Assembly (NCBI RefSeq): GCF_018687955.1
Contig: NZ_CP061309.1
Location: forward strand, 1,173,564 to 1,237,563
Length of the DNA stretch: 64,000 nt
Reading direction: 5' to 3'
Source of the DNA: Polynucleobacter ibericus
GTDB lineage: Bacteria; Pseudomonadota; Gammaproteobacteria; Burkholderiales; Burkholderiaceae
Position numbers and translations under genes: made by a program. Shown piece by piece: positions 17,295 through 25,922 of the stretch. The notes beneath the pieces were generated by a model. That model searched no databases. It was not told the DNA's origin and saw only the letters and a list, made by a program, of their open reading frames with translations. The first letter of the stretch is position 1, and every line of letters starts with the position of its first letter.

Positions 17295-18706
17295 GTACTT
17301 AAATTGGGATCCAGATCATCGCCGACTTTGTAAGGATGTACACCCCGATTTAAGCATTTGCGTACGTAATCGATACTGGTTCGCAAGCCATAGTAATCGC
17401 TCGACAGGCGCATCGAGATAGTGATTTTTAAGGCTTGGTATTCCAGCAAATCTAGCCTTCTTAGATACTCATCGCGCTGCTCATCATCAAAGCCATTCAG
17501 CAGCTCTTGCTCTAAAGATTTTAATGCGCCGTACAAGCGATTAATCTTATTTTGCATGCGCTTGGCGCGAAAGCTCGGCAAAGCCTGCAAAATTGGATAG
17601 CCCAATACGCAAAATGGGAGCAAGATGAAAACGAGGCGGCTAATCAGTTCTGCCATCCAAAAAGGGAAATAGGCAGCCAATAAAGGATAGTTATTTTTTT
17701 CGTAGTGAACCGCAACCGGACTTTCAATTAGTGCTGAATCCTTGAAAGACGGAAACTCTCCTCGCTTAGAAAAGAAGGATTCCTTGCCGTTGATATTTCT
17801 TGCGGCCTCAAGAAATAAAAATTGAATAGCTGGATGCATACGATCATCAATCAATAGATTGGTTGTCGTAGCAAGTAATTTCATATCCTTTGGGGGAGTG
17901 TTCCTCGCTAAATTAAACGAACCCTGAGGCACCTCCAAAATGTGTAGGTAAGGGATCAATTTAGCAAAGGCAGCTGAACGTTTAAAGGTGACCAAATGCA
18001 TGGCTGGATCATTTAGCAAAGCTTGTACATTAGGAGCCTCATACGCGTCTACGATAAATGCTCCATCGATCTCCCCGCTTTGCAGCGCCTTGACAGCATC
18101 GTGTCCAGGAAGACCAATAAATCGAGCCCCTTTTTCATAGCCCGCAGCCTGGAGTATTTTTATCGCCTGAGTATGCGTGCCACTACCTTCAACGCCAATA
18201 GAAATCTTTCTACCCAAAAAATACTTTAGGCCGCCATCTACAGCTTCAAGATTCGCATCCTTTATTTCTGAGCCACGATAAAAAAACCATATTGGGTCAT
18301 AGTCAACAGCCCCCAAAGACTGGATTCCTTTGGACTCTTTCGCATAATCTACACCGGCCTGAACAAAAGCCGCCTGCAAAGGATCATTACGATCAGCTAG
18401 TCGATCAATATTTTCTTGCGCACCCTTGGTCTGGACAAGCTCTAAGGTAATGCCCTTCTCTTTGAAAAATTCTGCATACTTTTTCCCAAGAGCCTCATAT
18501 GAGCCGCCAGGCGATCCCGTTGCCAAGAGTACATGTCTTGGCGGAGGGGGGTCCGCATACCACCAGATGCCAATCAAGATGCATAACAAGAGAATCAGAA
18601 TAGGCCAAGTCTCTCGCAGGAATTGAGTAAAGTCATCCCATTGCTGAGAAATACTCTCAGAAAGACCTAAGAATGTTTCTTGAATATCTTGTTTAAAACT
18701 TCCCAT
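17249..18706 (-). CDS. TAXI-family solute-binding protein, membrane-anchored
   Basis: Binding protein of the TAXI type used by TRAP transporters, here in a long membrane-tethered form. There is one helix near residues 33-50 (WPILILLLCILIGIWWYA), then the TAXI domain opening with LLATGSPGGSYEALGKKYA. A second hydrophobic segment near residue 345 (FWMAELISRLVFILLPFCV) precedes a charged, helical C-terminal tail of about 110 residues. No TRAP permease gene is nearby. The two helices and tail suggest a sensing or recruiting function rather than a free periplasmic carrier (inference). Confidence 0.85.
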   Translation of the reverse strand: MGSFKQDIQETFLGLSESISQQWDDFTQFLRETWPILILLLCILIGIWWYADPPPPRHVLLATGSPGGSYEALGKKYAEFFKEKGITLELVQTKGAQENIDRLADRNDPLQAAFVQAGVDYAKESKGIQSLGAVDYDPIWFFYRGSEIKDANLEAVDGGLKYFLGRKISIGVEGSGTHTQAIKILQAAGYEKGARFIGLPGHDAVKALQSGEIDGAFIVDAYEAPNVQALLNDPAMHLVTFKRSAAFAKLIPYLHILEVPQGSFNLARNTPPKDMKLLATTTNLLIDDRMHPAIQFLFLEAARNINGKESFFSKRGEFPSFKDSALIESPVAVHYEKNNYPLLAAYFPFWMAELISRLVFILLPFCVLGYPILQALPSFRAKRMQNKINRLYGALKSLEQELLNGFDDEQRDEYLRRLDLLEYQALKITISMRLSSDYYGLRTSIDYVRKCLNRGVHPYKVGDDLDPNLSTHSPSPDLLGNLKDA

Positions 18707-18793
18707 TCGTTACCGATCTGCAAATTTCGTTAAAGCTAATGATAATGGGCTTATTCTGATTCATTCAACTGATCTTTATGAGCCCTTTAAACC

Positions 18794-19495
18794 ATGATAA
18801 TTCTTAGAAAATCCCAAGATCGAGGCTATGCCGACCATGGCTGGCTGAAAAGCTTCCACTCCTTTTCTTTCGCAGGCTACCATGACCCCGACTTCATGGG
18901 CTGGGGGAACCTCCGCGTTATTAATGAGGATCGTGTAGCCGCAGGAATGGGGTTTGGCAAACATAGCCATCGCAATATGGAGATCATTAGCTACGTTCTG
19001 TCAGGAGAATTGGCGCACGAAGATAGTATGGGAAATATCAAAGGCATTCCACCGGGCGATGTTCAGCGCATGAGTGCAGGTAGCGGAGTAAGCCATAGCG
19101 AGTTCAATCACGCCAAAGATCAAACAACCCATTTTTTACAAATTTGGATTGAGCCTAATGTCTTAGAGATTGAACCAAGTTACGAACAGCAAGCAATCCC
19201 GACAATTGAAAAAGAGGGAAAGCTGCGTCTTATTGCCTCTCCTTCTGGAGAAAATGGCTCAGTCAAAATACATGCTGATGCGAAGATATATGCGGGACTT
19301 TTTAATGGCGCTCAATCAGCCAAATTAGAACTAAATCCTAAACGCAAAAGCTATGTGCACCTCATTCGTGGAGCACTGGTGATTAATGGCCAACAACTGT
19401 CTGGCGGAGATGCTCTTTTCATTGAGAATGAATCCTCTCTTGAAATTAGTGCCGGGGTAGATGCAGAAGTGTTGATTTTTGACTTGAGTCATTAA
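18794..19495 (+). CDS. Pirin-family bicupin protein
   Basis: Cytoplasmic bicupin of the pirin/YhaK group; some members have quercetinase activity and others act as redox sensors. The N-terminal cupin holds the metal ligand motif GKHSHRNMEIISYVLSG near residues 55-71 and the HSEFNHA histidines near residue 100, so metal binding looks intact. The C-terminal cupin follows to residue 233. It is a single-gene unit between the divergent TAXI gene and a UxaA-family gene. Substrate unknown. Confidence 0.88.
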   Translation: MIILRKSQDRGYADHGWLKSFHSFSFAGYHDPDFMGWGNLRVINEDRVAAGMGFGKHSHRNMEIISYVLSGELAHEDSMGNIKGIPPGDVQRMSAGSGVSHSEFNHAKDQTTHFLQIWIEPNVLEIEPSYEQQAIPTIEKEGKLRLIASPSGENGSVKIHADAKIYAGLFNGAQSAKLELNPKRKSYVHLIRGALVINGQQLSGGDALFIENESSLEISAGVDAEVLIFDLSH

Positions 19496-19547
19496 ATTTT
19501 TCATTAGTTCAGCATACGATCAGTTATCACCATTAAACCTCAAGATC

Positions 19548-21095
19548 ATGATTGAAACCTCTGGAAAAAAACTGGCTGGCTCGATTATTCGGCTGCATCC
19601 CAATGACAACATCGTGGTTGCTCGGGTAGATATTGGTATTGGCACTAAAGTACCTAGCGAAAATTTTACAAGTCGCAGTCAGGTACCCGCAGGTTATAAG
19701 ATTGCCGCCAAGGATATTCTCAAGGGCGAGCCTATTCTGAAGTACAACGTGACCGTAGGCTTTGCTAACACCGATATTGAAGCTGGCACCATGGTGCATA
19801 GTCACAACACTGAGTTTCGTGAGTTTGATCGTGACTATGCTTATGCAAGCGAATATAAGCCAACTGATCTTCTACCTGAATCAGAGCGGGCAAGCTTTCA
19901 AGGATATGTCAGGGCGAATGGAAAAGTGGGGACACGGAATTTCATTGGCATACTTTCCACCGTTAACTGTTCAGCAACGGTAGTAAATAAAATTGCCGAC
20001 TGGTTCACACCAGAGCGCCTCAAAGACTTCCCCAATGTCGATGGTGTCGTGGCGTTTAGTCACGACATTGGCTGCGGTATGGAAATGAGTGGTGAGCCCA
20101 TGGAGTTGCTGCGTCGGACGATGGCTGGCTATGCGCGTCACCCCAACCTAGCAGCCGCTCTGATTGTTGGGCTTGGCTGTGAACGCAATCAACTGAAAGG
20201 GTTGATGGAGCAAGAGGATCTCGTCGCAGGTAGCAATCTGCATACCTTCATCATGCAAGAAACCGGTGGGACACGCAAAACCATTGAAGCAGGGATTGAA
20301 GCAGTTAAAGCATTGCTACCGGAAGCCAATAAAGCAAAACGCGAAACAGTTTCTGCCAGCCACTTATGTGTTGGTTTGCAATGCGGTGGCTCGGACGGTT
20401 TCTCCTCCATTACAGCCAATCCCGCCTTAGGCGCAGCAATTGATATTTTGTCTCGTCATGGTGGCACAGGTATTCTCTCGGAAACCCCAGAGATCTATGG
20501 TGTTGAACACACACTTACCCGCCGTGCTGTTAGTAAAGCTGTTGGCGAAAAACTCATTCAACGGATACGCTGGTGGAAAGATGAATACTCCGTTGGCAGG
20601 GATGTACAAATTAATGGTCAAGTTAGCCCTGGAAATCAAATTGGCGGCCTAGCCAATATTTTTGAGAAATCCCTCGGATCTTCCATGAAAGGCGGCACTG
20701 GCCCCTTGATGGAGGTCTACAAATACGCTGAGCCAGTGACTACCAAGGGCTTTGTATTTATGGATACCCCTGGCTTTGACCCTGTCTCTGCCACAGGACA
20801 GATTGCAGGAGGCGCCAACCTGATCGCCTTTACTACTGGCCGCGGATCCATGTTTGGCTCTAAACCAGCCCCCTGCATCAAGTTAGCCACCAATACGCCA
20901 ATGTATCAGCGCCTCACCGAAGATATGGACATCAATTGCGGAGAGATCTTGGATGGCACAGTCTCCGTTCAAGAGATGGGACAGCAGATCTTTGAGTTAT
21001 TTCTACGCACTGCCTCTGGCGAGCCTTCCAAAAGCGAACTCCTGGGGCTAGGAGACTATGAATTTGTTCCATGGCAAATTGGGGTAATGAGCTAA
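19548..21095 (+). CDS. UxaA-family sugar-acid dehydratase (altronate/galactarate)
   Basis: Full-length UxaA/GarD family dehydratase with both parts: an N-terminal SAF domain (residues about 10-95) and the large catalytic domain. Landmarks are GTRNFIGILSTVNCSATV near residues 128-145, VAFSHDIGCGM, LGCERNQ and LQCGGSDGFSSITANPALG near residues 275-295, which contribute Fe-binding residues. The reaction would be removal of water from altronate, galactarate or a related acid to a 2-keto-3-deoxy product. No sugar-acid transporter or aldolase is adjacent, so the substrate stays open. Confidence 0.88.
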   Translation: MIETSGKKLAGSIIRLHPNDNIVVARVDIGIGTKVPSENFTSRSQVPAGYKIAAKDILKGEPILKYNVTVGFANTDIEAGTMVHSHNTEFREFDRDYAYASEYKPTDLLPESERASFQGYVRANGKVGTRNFIGILSTVNCSATVVNKIADWFTPERLKDFPNVDGVVAFSHDIGCGMEMSGEPMELLRRTMAGYARHPNLAAALIVGLGCERNQLKGLMEQEDLVAGSNLHTFIMQETGGTRKTIEAGIEAVKALLPEANKAKRETVSASHLCVGLQCGGSDGFSSITANPALGAAIDILSRHGGTGILSETPEIYGVEHTLTRRAVSKAVGEKLIQRIRWWKDEYSVGRDVQINGQVSPGNQIGGLANIFEKSLGSSMKGGTGPLMEVYKYAEPVTTKGFVFMDTPGFDPVSATGQIAGGANLIAFTTGRGSMFGSKPAPCIKLATNTPMYQRLTEDMDINCGEILDGTVSVQEMGQQIFELFLRTASGEPSKSELLGLGDYEFVPWQIGVMS

Positions 21096-21155
21096 GACAA
21101 CTGTAGAATTAATCCTATTAGCTCAACCCAGATAGAAACGAACTGAAACAGGCTT

Positions 21156-22136
21156 ATGAAATTTAGGGATTACTACGAAACACTCGGCGTTGCTCGCGGC
21201 GCTACTGAAGCTGAAATTAAAGCAGCCTATCGCAAACTGGCTCGCAAATATCATCCAGATGTCAATAAAGAGGCTGGCGCTGAAGAACAGTTCAAACAAA
21301 TCGGTGAAGCATATGCCGTTTTAAAAGATACTGAAAAACGAGCCGCTTACGATCGCTTTGGCGAAAACTGGAAGAACGGTCAAGACTTTACCCCTCCCCC
21401 AAATTGGAATGAAGGCTTTGAATATTCTGATGCCGGATTTGGTGGTAGTCACCCAGGTTATGGCGGAGGCTTTGAAGGCGATCAAAGTGAATTCTTTGAA
21501 TCTCTTTTCGGTAGAGGTAAACATCGTCAAGGTGGACGTAGTGGCAATACTCGTCAGGGCATGAACTTCAAAGGCCAAGATCACCACGCCAAAATTTTGA
21601 TTGATCTTGCTGATGCATACAACGGAGCCAAGCGAACGATTGCATTGCATATGCCCGTACAAGATACCAATGGCCATGTCAGCACTCAAGAGCGCAAGCT
21701 CGATGTCAGCATCCCCAAAGGAATTAAAGCCGGACAAAACCTCCGACTCTCTGGCCAAGGTGGGCCTGGCGTTGTTGAAGGCCCCGCCGGTGATCTGTAC
21801 CTCGAGATTGATTTTCACCCTAACCCGATTTACCGCGTTGAAGGAAAAGATGTCTTTGTTGATATTCCCTTGGCGCCCTGGGAGGCTGCCCTGGGAACAA
21901 CAGTTAATGTGCCCACTCCAGCAGGCAGCACACTTGAACTCAAGATTCCAGCAGGAACAGTAGCTGGTCGCAAAATGCGACTTAAGGGTAAAGGTATACC
22001 GAGCGCAGAGCCGGGGGATCTTTATGTAGTGCCTTCAATTGCTTTACCACCAGCTGACACAGATTCTCATAAAGAAGCTTATCAAGCCTTTGAAAAAGCT
22101 TTTGATTTCAATCCTAGAACTCACTTGAAGGGATGA
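21156..22136 (+). CDS. cbpA: Curved-DNA-binding co-chaperone CbpA (DnaJ-like)
   Basis: Hsp40 protein that stimulates DnaK and also binds DNA in E. coli. The J domain occupies residues 1-70 with the essential HPD at 33-35. A Gly/Phe-rich linker lies near residues 85-125, and two C-terminal substrate-binding domains follow; there is no zinc-finger domain, which separates CbpA from DnaJ. At 326 residues it is close to the family norm. The stop overlaps the next gene, the cbpM modulator, as in other proteobacteria. Confidence 0.93.
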   Translation: MKFRDYYETLGVARGATEAEIKAAYRKLARKYHPDVNKEAGAEEQFKQIGEAYAVLKDTEKRAAYDRFGENWKNGQDFTPPPNWNEGFEYSDAGFGGSHPGYGGGFEGDQSEFFESLFGRGKHRQGGRSGNTRQGMNFKGQDHHAKILIDLADAYNGAKRTIALHMPVQDTNGHVSTQERKLDVSIPKGIKAGQNLRLSGQGGPGVVEGPAGDLYLEIDFHPNPIYRVEGKDVFVDIPLAPWEAALGTTVNVPTPAGSTLELKIPAGTVAGRKMRLKGKGIPSAEPGDLYVVPSIALPPADTDSHKEAYQAFEKAFDFNPRTHLKG

Positions 22137-22141
22137 TCGAC

Positions 22142-22444
22142 ATGACACAGACTAATATCACTTGGATTGAAGGCACGGTTGTGGAGACTGAAGTTAACAT
22201 GACAATTGTGGAGCTCTCACATGCCTCACGCACACCAGAAGATCTCATCATGACCTGGGTTTCAGAGGGAGTGCTGAGTCCTGCAGGATCATCTCCTGAA
22301 GATTGGCGCTTCAGTGGCGACTCTTTGAAAAGAGCGAAAACTGCTGCCCATCTCACACATGACTTAGAGTTAAATGTGCCAGGTGTTGCTTTGGCTCTAG
22401 ACCTGCTAGATGAAATTTCTCAACTACGCGCTCGCTTAAAGTAA
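22142..22444 (+). CDS. cbpM: Chaperone modulator CbpM
   Basis: Small MerR-like helix-turn-helix protein that binds the J domain of CbpA and inhibits it. It has the helical start ELSHASRTPEDLIMTWVSEGVL and the C-terminal LALDLLDEISQLRARL helix of the family. An in-frame ATG at 22133 overlaps the cbpA TGA, but the AAGGGA that could serve as ribosome site is better spaced (8 bases) to the ATG at 22142, so I use that start. Pairing with cbpA makes the call firm. Confidence 0.87.
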   Translation: MTQTNITWIEGTVVETEVNMTIVELSHASRTPEDLIMTWVSEGVLSPAGSSPEDWRFSGDSLKRAKTAAHLTHDLELNVPGVALALDLLDEISQLRARLK

Positions 22445-22459
22445 TTGAGCTACAACGAA

Positions 22460-24394
22460 TTAAGATTCTGAGCGACTCAGGAGTAATTCCCAACGTTGCA
22501 GTTTTAAATCTAGGTCGGCAGTAATTTCACTCAGTCGCGCTTGCATACTGGCAGCTAGCTCTGGCTCATTTTTATAGAGATCCGGATTACTCATCGCAAT
22601 ACCAATATCGGCCTGCTCTGTTTCCAATACCTCGATTTGTAATGGCAAAGCTTCTAGCTCTTGACGCTCCTTACCATTGAGCTTTTGAACGCCACTCTTA
22701 GCCTCTGCCTTTGCTTCCACCTTAGTTTCAGCCTTTACCGCTGCTTTAACTTCTGGCTTAGCCTCTGCCTTATCCCCAGATTTTGCATTCGCGGCTCGAA
22801 TTTTGTCTGAGCGTGCCTTCTGAATTTTCCAATCCTCGTAACCACCCTCATACTCGCGCCAAAAACCATCGCCCTCATTGGCAATGATGCTTGTAACGAC
22901 GTTATCCAAGAAGTAACGGTCATGACTAACCAAGAAGACGGTACCTTTGTAGTCTTGCAAGAGCTGCTCCAGCAAATCTAAGGTATCAATATCTAAGTCA
23001 TTAGTTGGTTCATCGAGGACTAAGACGTTTGCAGGACGAGCAAATAGGCGGGCTAATAACAAACGATTGCGCTCACCACCTGACAAAGTACTTACCGGAG
23101 AATTGGTTCTCTCGGGCGCGAATAAGAAATCACTCAGGTAACTCTTGACGTGCTTTTTATTGCCATTGATTTCAATCCATTCACTTCCTGGACTAATGTA
23201 ATCCTCTAAGGAGGCATTGAGATCCAAACCTTCGCGCATTTGATCAAAGTACGCCACTTCAATTCGTGTACCCATGGTTGCAGTACCAGAGTCTGGTGCG
23301 ATAGTCCCTAGGATTAATTTCAGCAAGGTTGTCTTACCAGCGCCATTAGGTCCTAGAAGGCCCACCTTATCACAACGTAAAATCGTCGCCGTGAAATCTT
23401 TCACAATCGGGCGATCGTAAGTCTTGCTGACATTTTGTAGGTCAGCCACAATCTTGCCACTACGATCACCAGCAGAAACTGCCAGCTTCACCTGTCCCAT
23501 CGCATCTCTGCGCTCAGCACGGCTACTCCGTAACTTTTCTAAGCGAGCAATTCTGGCAACACTGCGGGTACGGCGGGCCTCAACCCCTTTGCGAATCCAC
23601 ACTTCCTCTTGCGCTAATAATTTATCTGCACGAGCATTAGCTAATGACTCAGAGTTCAATTCTTGCTCTTTTAAAACTTCGTACTGAGTAAAGTTTCCAG
23701 GATAGCTACGCAGAATGCCGCGGTCTAATTCCACAATTTGTGTGCAGACGTTATCTAAGAATGCGCGGTCATGGGTGATCAGAATGACAGAACCTTGATA
23801 CTCCTTTAGTAATTCTTCTAACCAGGCAATCGAATCTAAATCCAAATGGTTGGTTGGCTCATCTAGTAATAGTACATCCGGCATCTCGACTAAAGCACGC
23901 GCTAATGCAACTCGCTTTTTTGTACCACCAGAGAGTGTATTAATCTTGAGATCAGCCTCTAGATGTAATCGATCTAAAGTTTCATGAACGCGCTGCTCCC
24001 AATTCCAGCCGCTCAGAGCCTCCAACTGAGACTGCACTTCGTCCAAACGATGATGAGAGGCATCATCCCATTCGCCTACGCTAAGAGCTTCATATTCCTC
24101 ACGGAGCGCTTTTGCTTGTGCCACCCCTTTAGAGACCGCTTCGAAAACAGTTTCTTCCGCCTCGAATACAGGCTCCTGAGGAACATAGGCTATGCGTAAG
24201 CCTTGCTGATACTGCAGCAGGCCATCATCCATTTTTTCTATACCAGCCAAAATCTTCAACAAGGAAGATTTGCCGGTGCCATTACGGCCAATTAAGCCAA
24301 CACGCTCACCCGATTCGAGTGAAAAAGCAGTGTTTGCGAGGAGGTCAACGTGGCCAAAAGCCAGTTTTGCATCAGTAAGTACGATTAAAGCCAT
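22460..24394 (-). CDS. uup: ABC-F ATPase Uup
   Basis: Soluble tandem ATPase of the ABC-F class, which acts on ribosomes or DNA-linked processes rather than transport. It has two nucleotide-binding domains: Walker A GRNGTGKS near residue 36 with LSGGTKKR and LLLDEPTNHLD, and GPNGAGKT near residue 340 with LSGGERNR and LVLDEPTNDLD, separated by the interdomain arm. After residue 520 comes an Ala/Lys/Glu-rich linker and a C-terminal coiled coil, the part that binds DNA in Uup. That extension separates it from EttA. Confidence 0.92.
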   Translation of the reverse strand: MALIVLTDAKLAFGHVDLLANTAFSLESGERVGLIGRNGTGKSSLLKILAGIEKMDDGLLQYQQGLRIAYVPQEPVFEAEETVFEAVSKGVAQAKALREEYEALSVGEWDDASHHRLDEVQSQLEALSGWNWEQRVHETLDRLHLEADLKINTLSGGTKKRVALARALVEMPDVLLLDEPTNHLDLDSIAWLEELLKEYQGSVILITHDRAFLDNVCTQIVELDRGILRSYPGNFTQYEVLKEQELNSESLANARADKLLAQEEVWIRKGVEARRTRSVARIARLEKLRSSRAERRDAMGQVKLAVSAGDRSGKIVADLQNVSKTYDRPIVKDFTATILRCDKVGLLGPNGAGKTTLLKLILGTIAPDSGTATMGTRIEVAYFDQMREGLDLNASLEDYISPGSEWIEINGNKKHVKSYLSDFLFAPERTNSPVSTLSGGERNRLLLARLFARPANVLVLDEPTNDLDIDTLDLLEQLLQDYKGTVFLVSHDRYFLDNVVTSIIANEGDGFWREYEGGYEDWKIQKARSDKIRAANAKSGDKAEAKPEVKAAVKAETKVEAKAEAKSGVQKLNGKERQELEALPLQIEVLETEQADIGIAMSNPDLYKNEPELAASMQARLSEITADLDLKLQRWELLLSRSES

Positions 24395-24461
24395 GGCGAC
24401 ATTATCGTCACTTCCTCAAAACAGGAGATATTTCTGGTGATTTCTGCGAGACTAATGCCAT

Positions 24462-25058
24462 ATGGTTTGCAAGCTTACCCCCTCCGCACCCCGCCTTATC
24501 CTGTTTGCAGGACATGCTGGCACTGGAAAATCGACTCTAGCTAAAAAAGCGCTACCTTTAATTATTGAAAAAACTGGTGAAGATTTTTTCTTTTTAGACA
24601 AAGATACCGTTTATGGTGCCTTTAGCTCTCATGTCATGCAGCTCACTACCCAGAACCCAAATGACCGTGATAGCCCCTTTTACCTAGAAAACCTACGCGA
24701 TTGGGAATACCAGGGCTTAATTGATGTAGCTAGAGAAAACTTACTCCTGGGAGTTAATGTCATCCTAGTCGGTCCATTCTCAAAAGAACTGCAAAGTGGA
24801 AAAATGTTTAACGCCCAAGAATTAGGTGTGCCGCTACAGACTTCTATTCAGATTGCCTGGATTGATCTAGAGGAGATAGAAGCTAAGCAGAGAATGATCA
24901 AGCGCGCCGATCCTAGGGATGAGTGGAAACTAGCTCATTGGGGTCAATACGCTCAGCGCAGAACCGAACCCCCAAGTCATCCTGCATTACATCGCTTTAA
25001 TAACCTCTCCTTTAATGAATCTGCCTTCAAAAAGCTCATAAGCGACTTAGTGAAATAG
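24462..25058 (+). CDS. P-loop kinase-like ATPase
   Basis: A 198-residue P-loop protein of the AAA_33/zeta-toxin-like kinase group. The P-loop FAGHAGTGKSTL is at residues 15-26, followed by FFLDKDTVYG (kinase-like DxD region) and a LID-like segment RMIKRADPRDEWK. Similar stand-alone proteins are annotated simply as ATP-binding proteins or gluconokinase-like. Function unknown. It is divergent from uup and followed by ompW on the other strand. Confidence 0.72.
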   Translation: MVCKLTPSAPRLILFAGHAGTGKSTLAKKALPLIIEKTGEDFFFLDKDTVYGAFSSHVMQLTTQNPNDRDSPFYLENLRDWEYQGLIDVARENLLLGVNVILVGPFSKELQSGKMFNAQELGVPLQTSIQIAWIDLEEIEAKQRMIKRADPRDEWKLAHWGQYAQRRTEPPSHPALHRFNNLSFNESAFKKLISDLVK

Positions 25059-25070
25059 CGGGATTAGCGA

Positions 25071-25102
25071 AAACAAAAAAATAGGGCTCCTCAGGAGCCC
25101 TA
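25071..25102 (-). terminator. Terminator of ompW
   Basis: 9-bp stem TAGGGCTCC / GGAGCCCTA with a TCA loop (25082-25102). The plus-strand A-run at 25071-25081 gives a U-run on the minus strand, so it ends ompW transcription. Confidence 0.88.
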
Positions 25103-25126
25103 CCTCAAGACCTAAGAACTGAATTC

Positions 25127-25753
25127 TTAGAACTTATAAGTTACACCTACAGCAGGCATCCATGGATTCAATGTCAACTTGCCAAGGTTTGCACCGCCAG
25201 AAACTGCCTGCACATTCGTAGCCATCGTTGCGTACTTGACATCAACGTTTAAGCCCCAGTTCTTATCCAACATGTAGTCCATGCCAACTTGACCTACAAA
25301 TCCTACGCTTGATGGCTCAACTTGTAAGCCAGCACCAGGACCATAGAAGTTTTGACGATTGCCAAAAATAGTGTAATTAATACCAGCACCAACGTAAGGC
25401 TTAAAAGCCCCTAAATCAGTGAAATGATATTGCGCTAAGAGTGATGGAGGAAGCGCGCTAATTTTGCCCGCATCAGTACCATTGGCTGTGATATTGACTT
25501 GCTGTGGCCAAGTTAAAACCAACTCGGCCGCAATATTTTTTGTAAAGAAATAGGAAACATCTAATTCAGGTATCCACTGATTTTTTGCCTTAATATTGGC
25601 TGCCTGAGCAATTCCTGACTGACCATTCTGCCAAAGCAAATCCACTGCACGTACACGCACCATCCACGGATTTTCTTCTGCTTGAGCCTGAGCCGCGATT
25701 GGGGCTAAGGATGCTACTGCAGCCATTGCTGCTACGAGTGACTTAATTCGCAT
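25127..25753 (-). CDS. ompW: Outer membrane protein OmpW
   Basis: Eight-stranded outer-membrane beta-barrel of the OmpW family, linked to uptake of small hydrophobic compounds. The ATG at 25753 is chosen because AAGGGA lies 8 bases upstream and the signal peptide (core LVAAMAAVASLAPIAAQA) starts there; a frame running further upstream is probably non-coding. The C terminus AVGVTYKF ends in Phe as required for barrel assembly. Two perfect FNR/Anr boxes upstream point to induction when oxygen is low. Confidence 0.93.
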   Translation of the reverse strand: MRIKSLVAAMAAVASLAPIAAQAQAEENPWMVRVRAVDLLWQNGQSGIAQAANIKAKNQWIPELDVSYFFTKNIAAELVLTWPQQVNITANGTDAGKISALPPSLLAQYHFTDLGAFKPYVGAGINYTIFGNRQNFYGPGAGLQVEPSSVGFVGQVGMDYMLDKNWGLNVDVKYATMATNVQAVSGGANLGKLTLNPWMPAVGVTYKF

Positions 25754-25818
25754 GATGGTTTCCCTTTTTGTTATCAATATCGATGCAATCATTTTCGAAT
25801 TGATACAGACTGGGCAAT

Positions 25819-25832
25819 TTGATGCAAATCAA
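25819..25832. promoter_or_regulatory. FNR/Anr box, proximal to ompW
   Basis: TTGATGCAAATCAA, an exact match to the TTGAT-N4-ATCAA consensus. Its centre lies about 72 bp upstream of the ompW ATG. A GAAAAT hexamer 22 bp further on, read on the minus strand, would be a class II -10 element. Confidence 0.85.
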
Positions 25833-25890
25833 AAGACAAGCATCTGAGAAATTTTTATTGGCTAAAAAGCAACAGAGTTTTTGTGCTTAT

Positions 25891-25904
25891 TTGATCTAGA
25901 TCAA
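25891..25904. promoter_or_regulatory. FNR/Anr box, distal to ompW
   Basis: TTGATCTAGATCAA, a perfect palindrome and exact FNR consensus, 72 bp upstream of the proximal box centre to centre. It begins 19 bases after the hemN stop codon in the direction of transcription. Confidence 0.85.
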
Positions 25905-25922
25905 ATCGCCACTGTTTTAACT

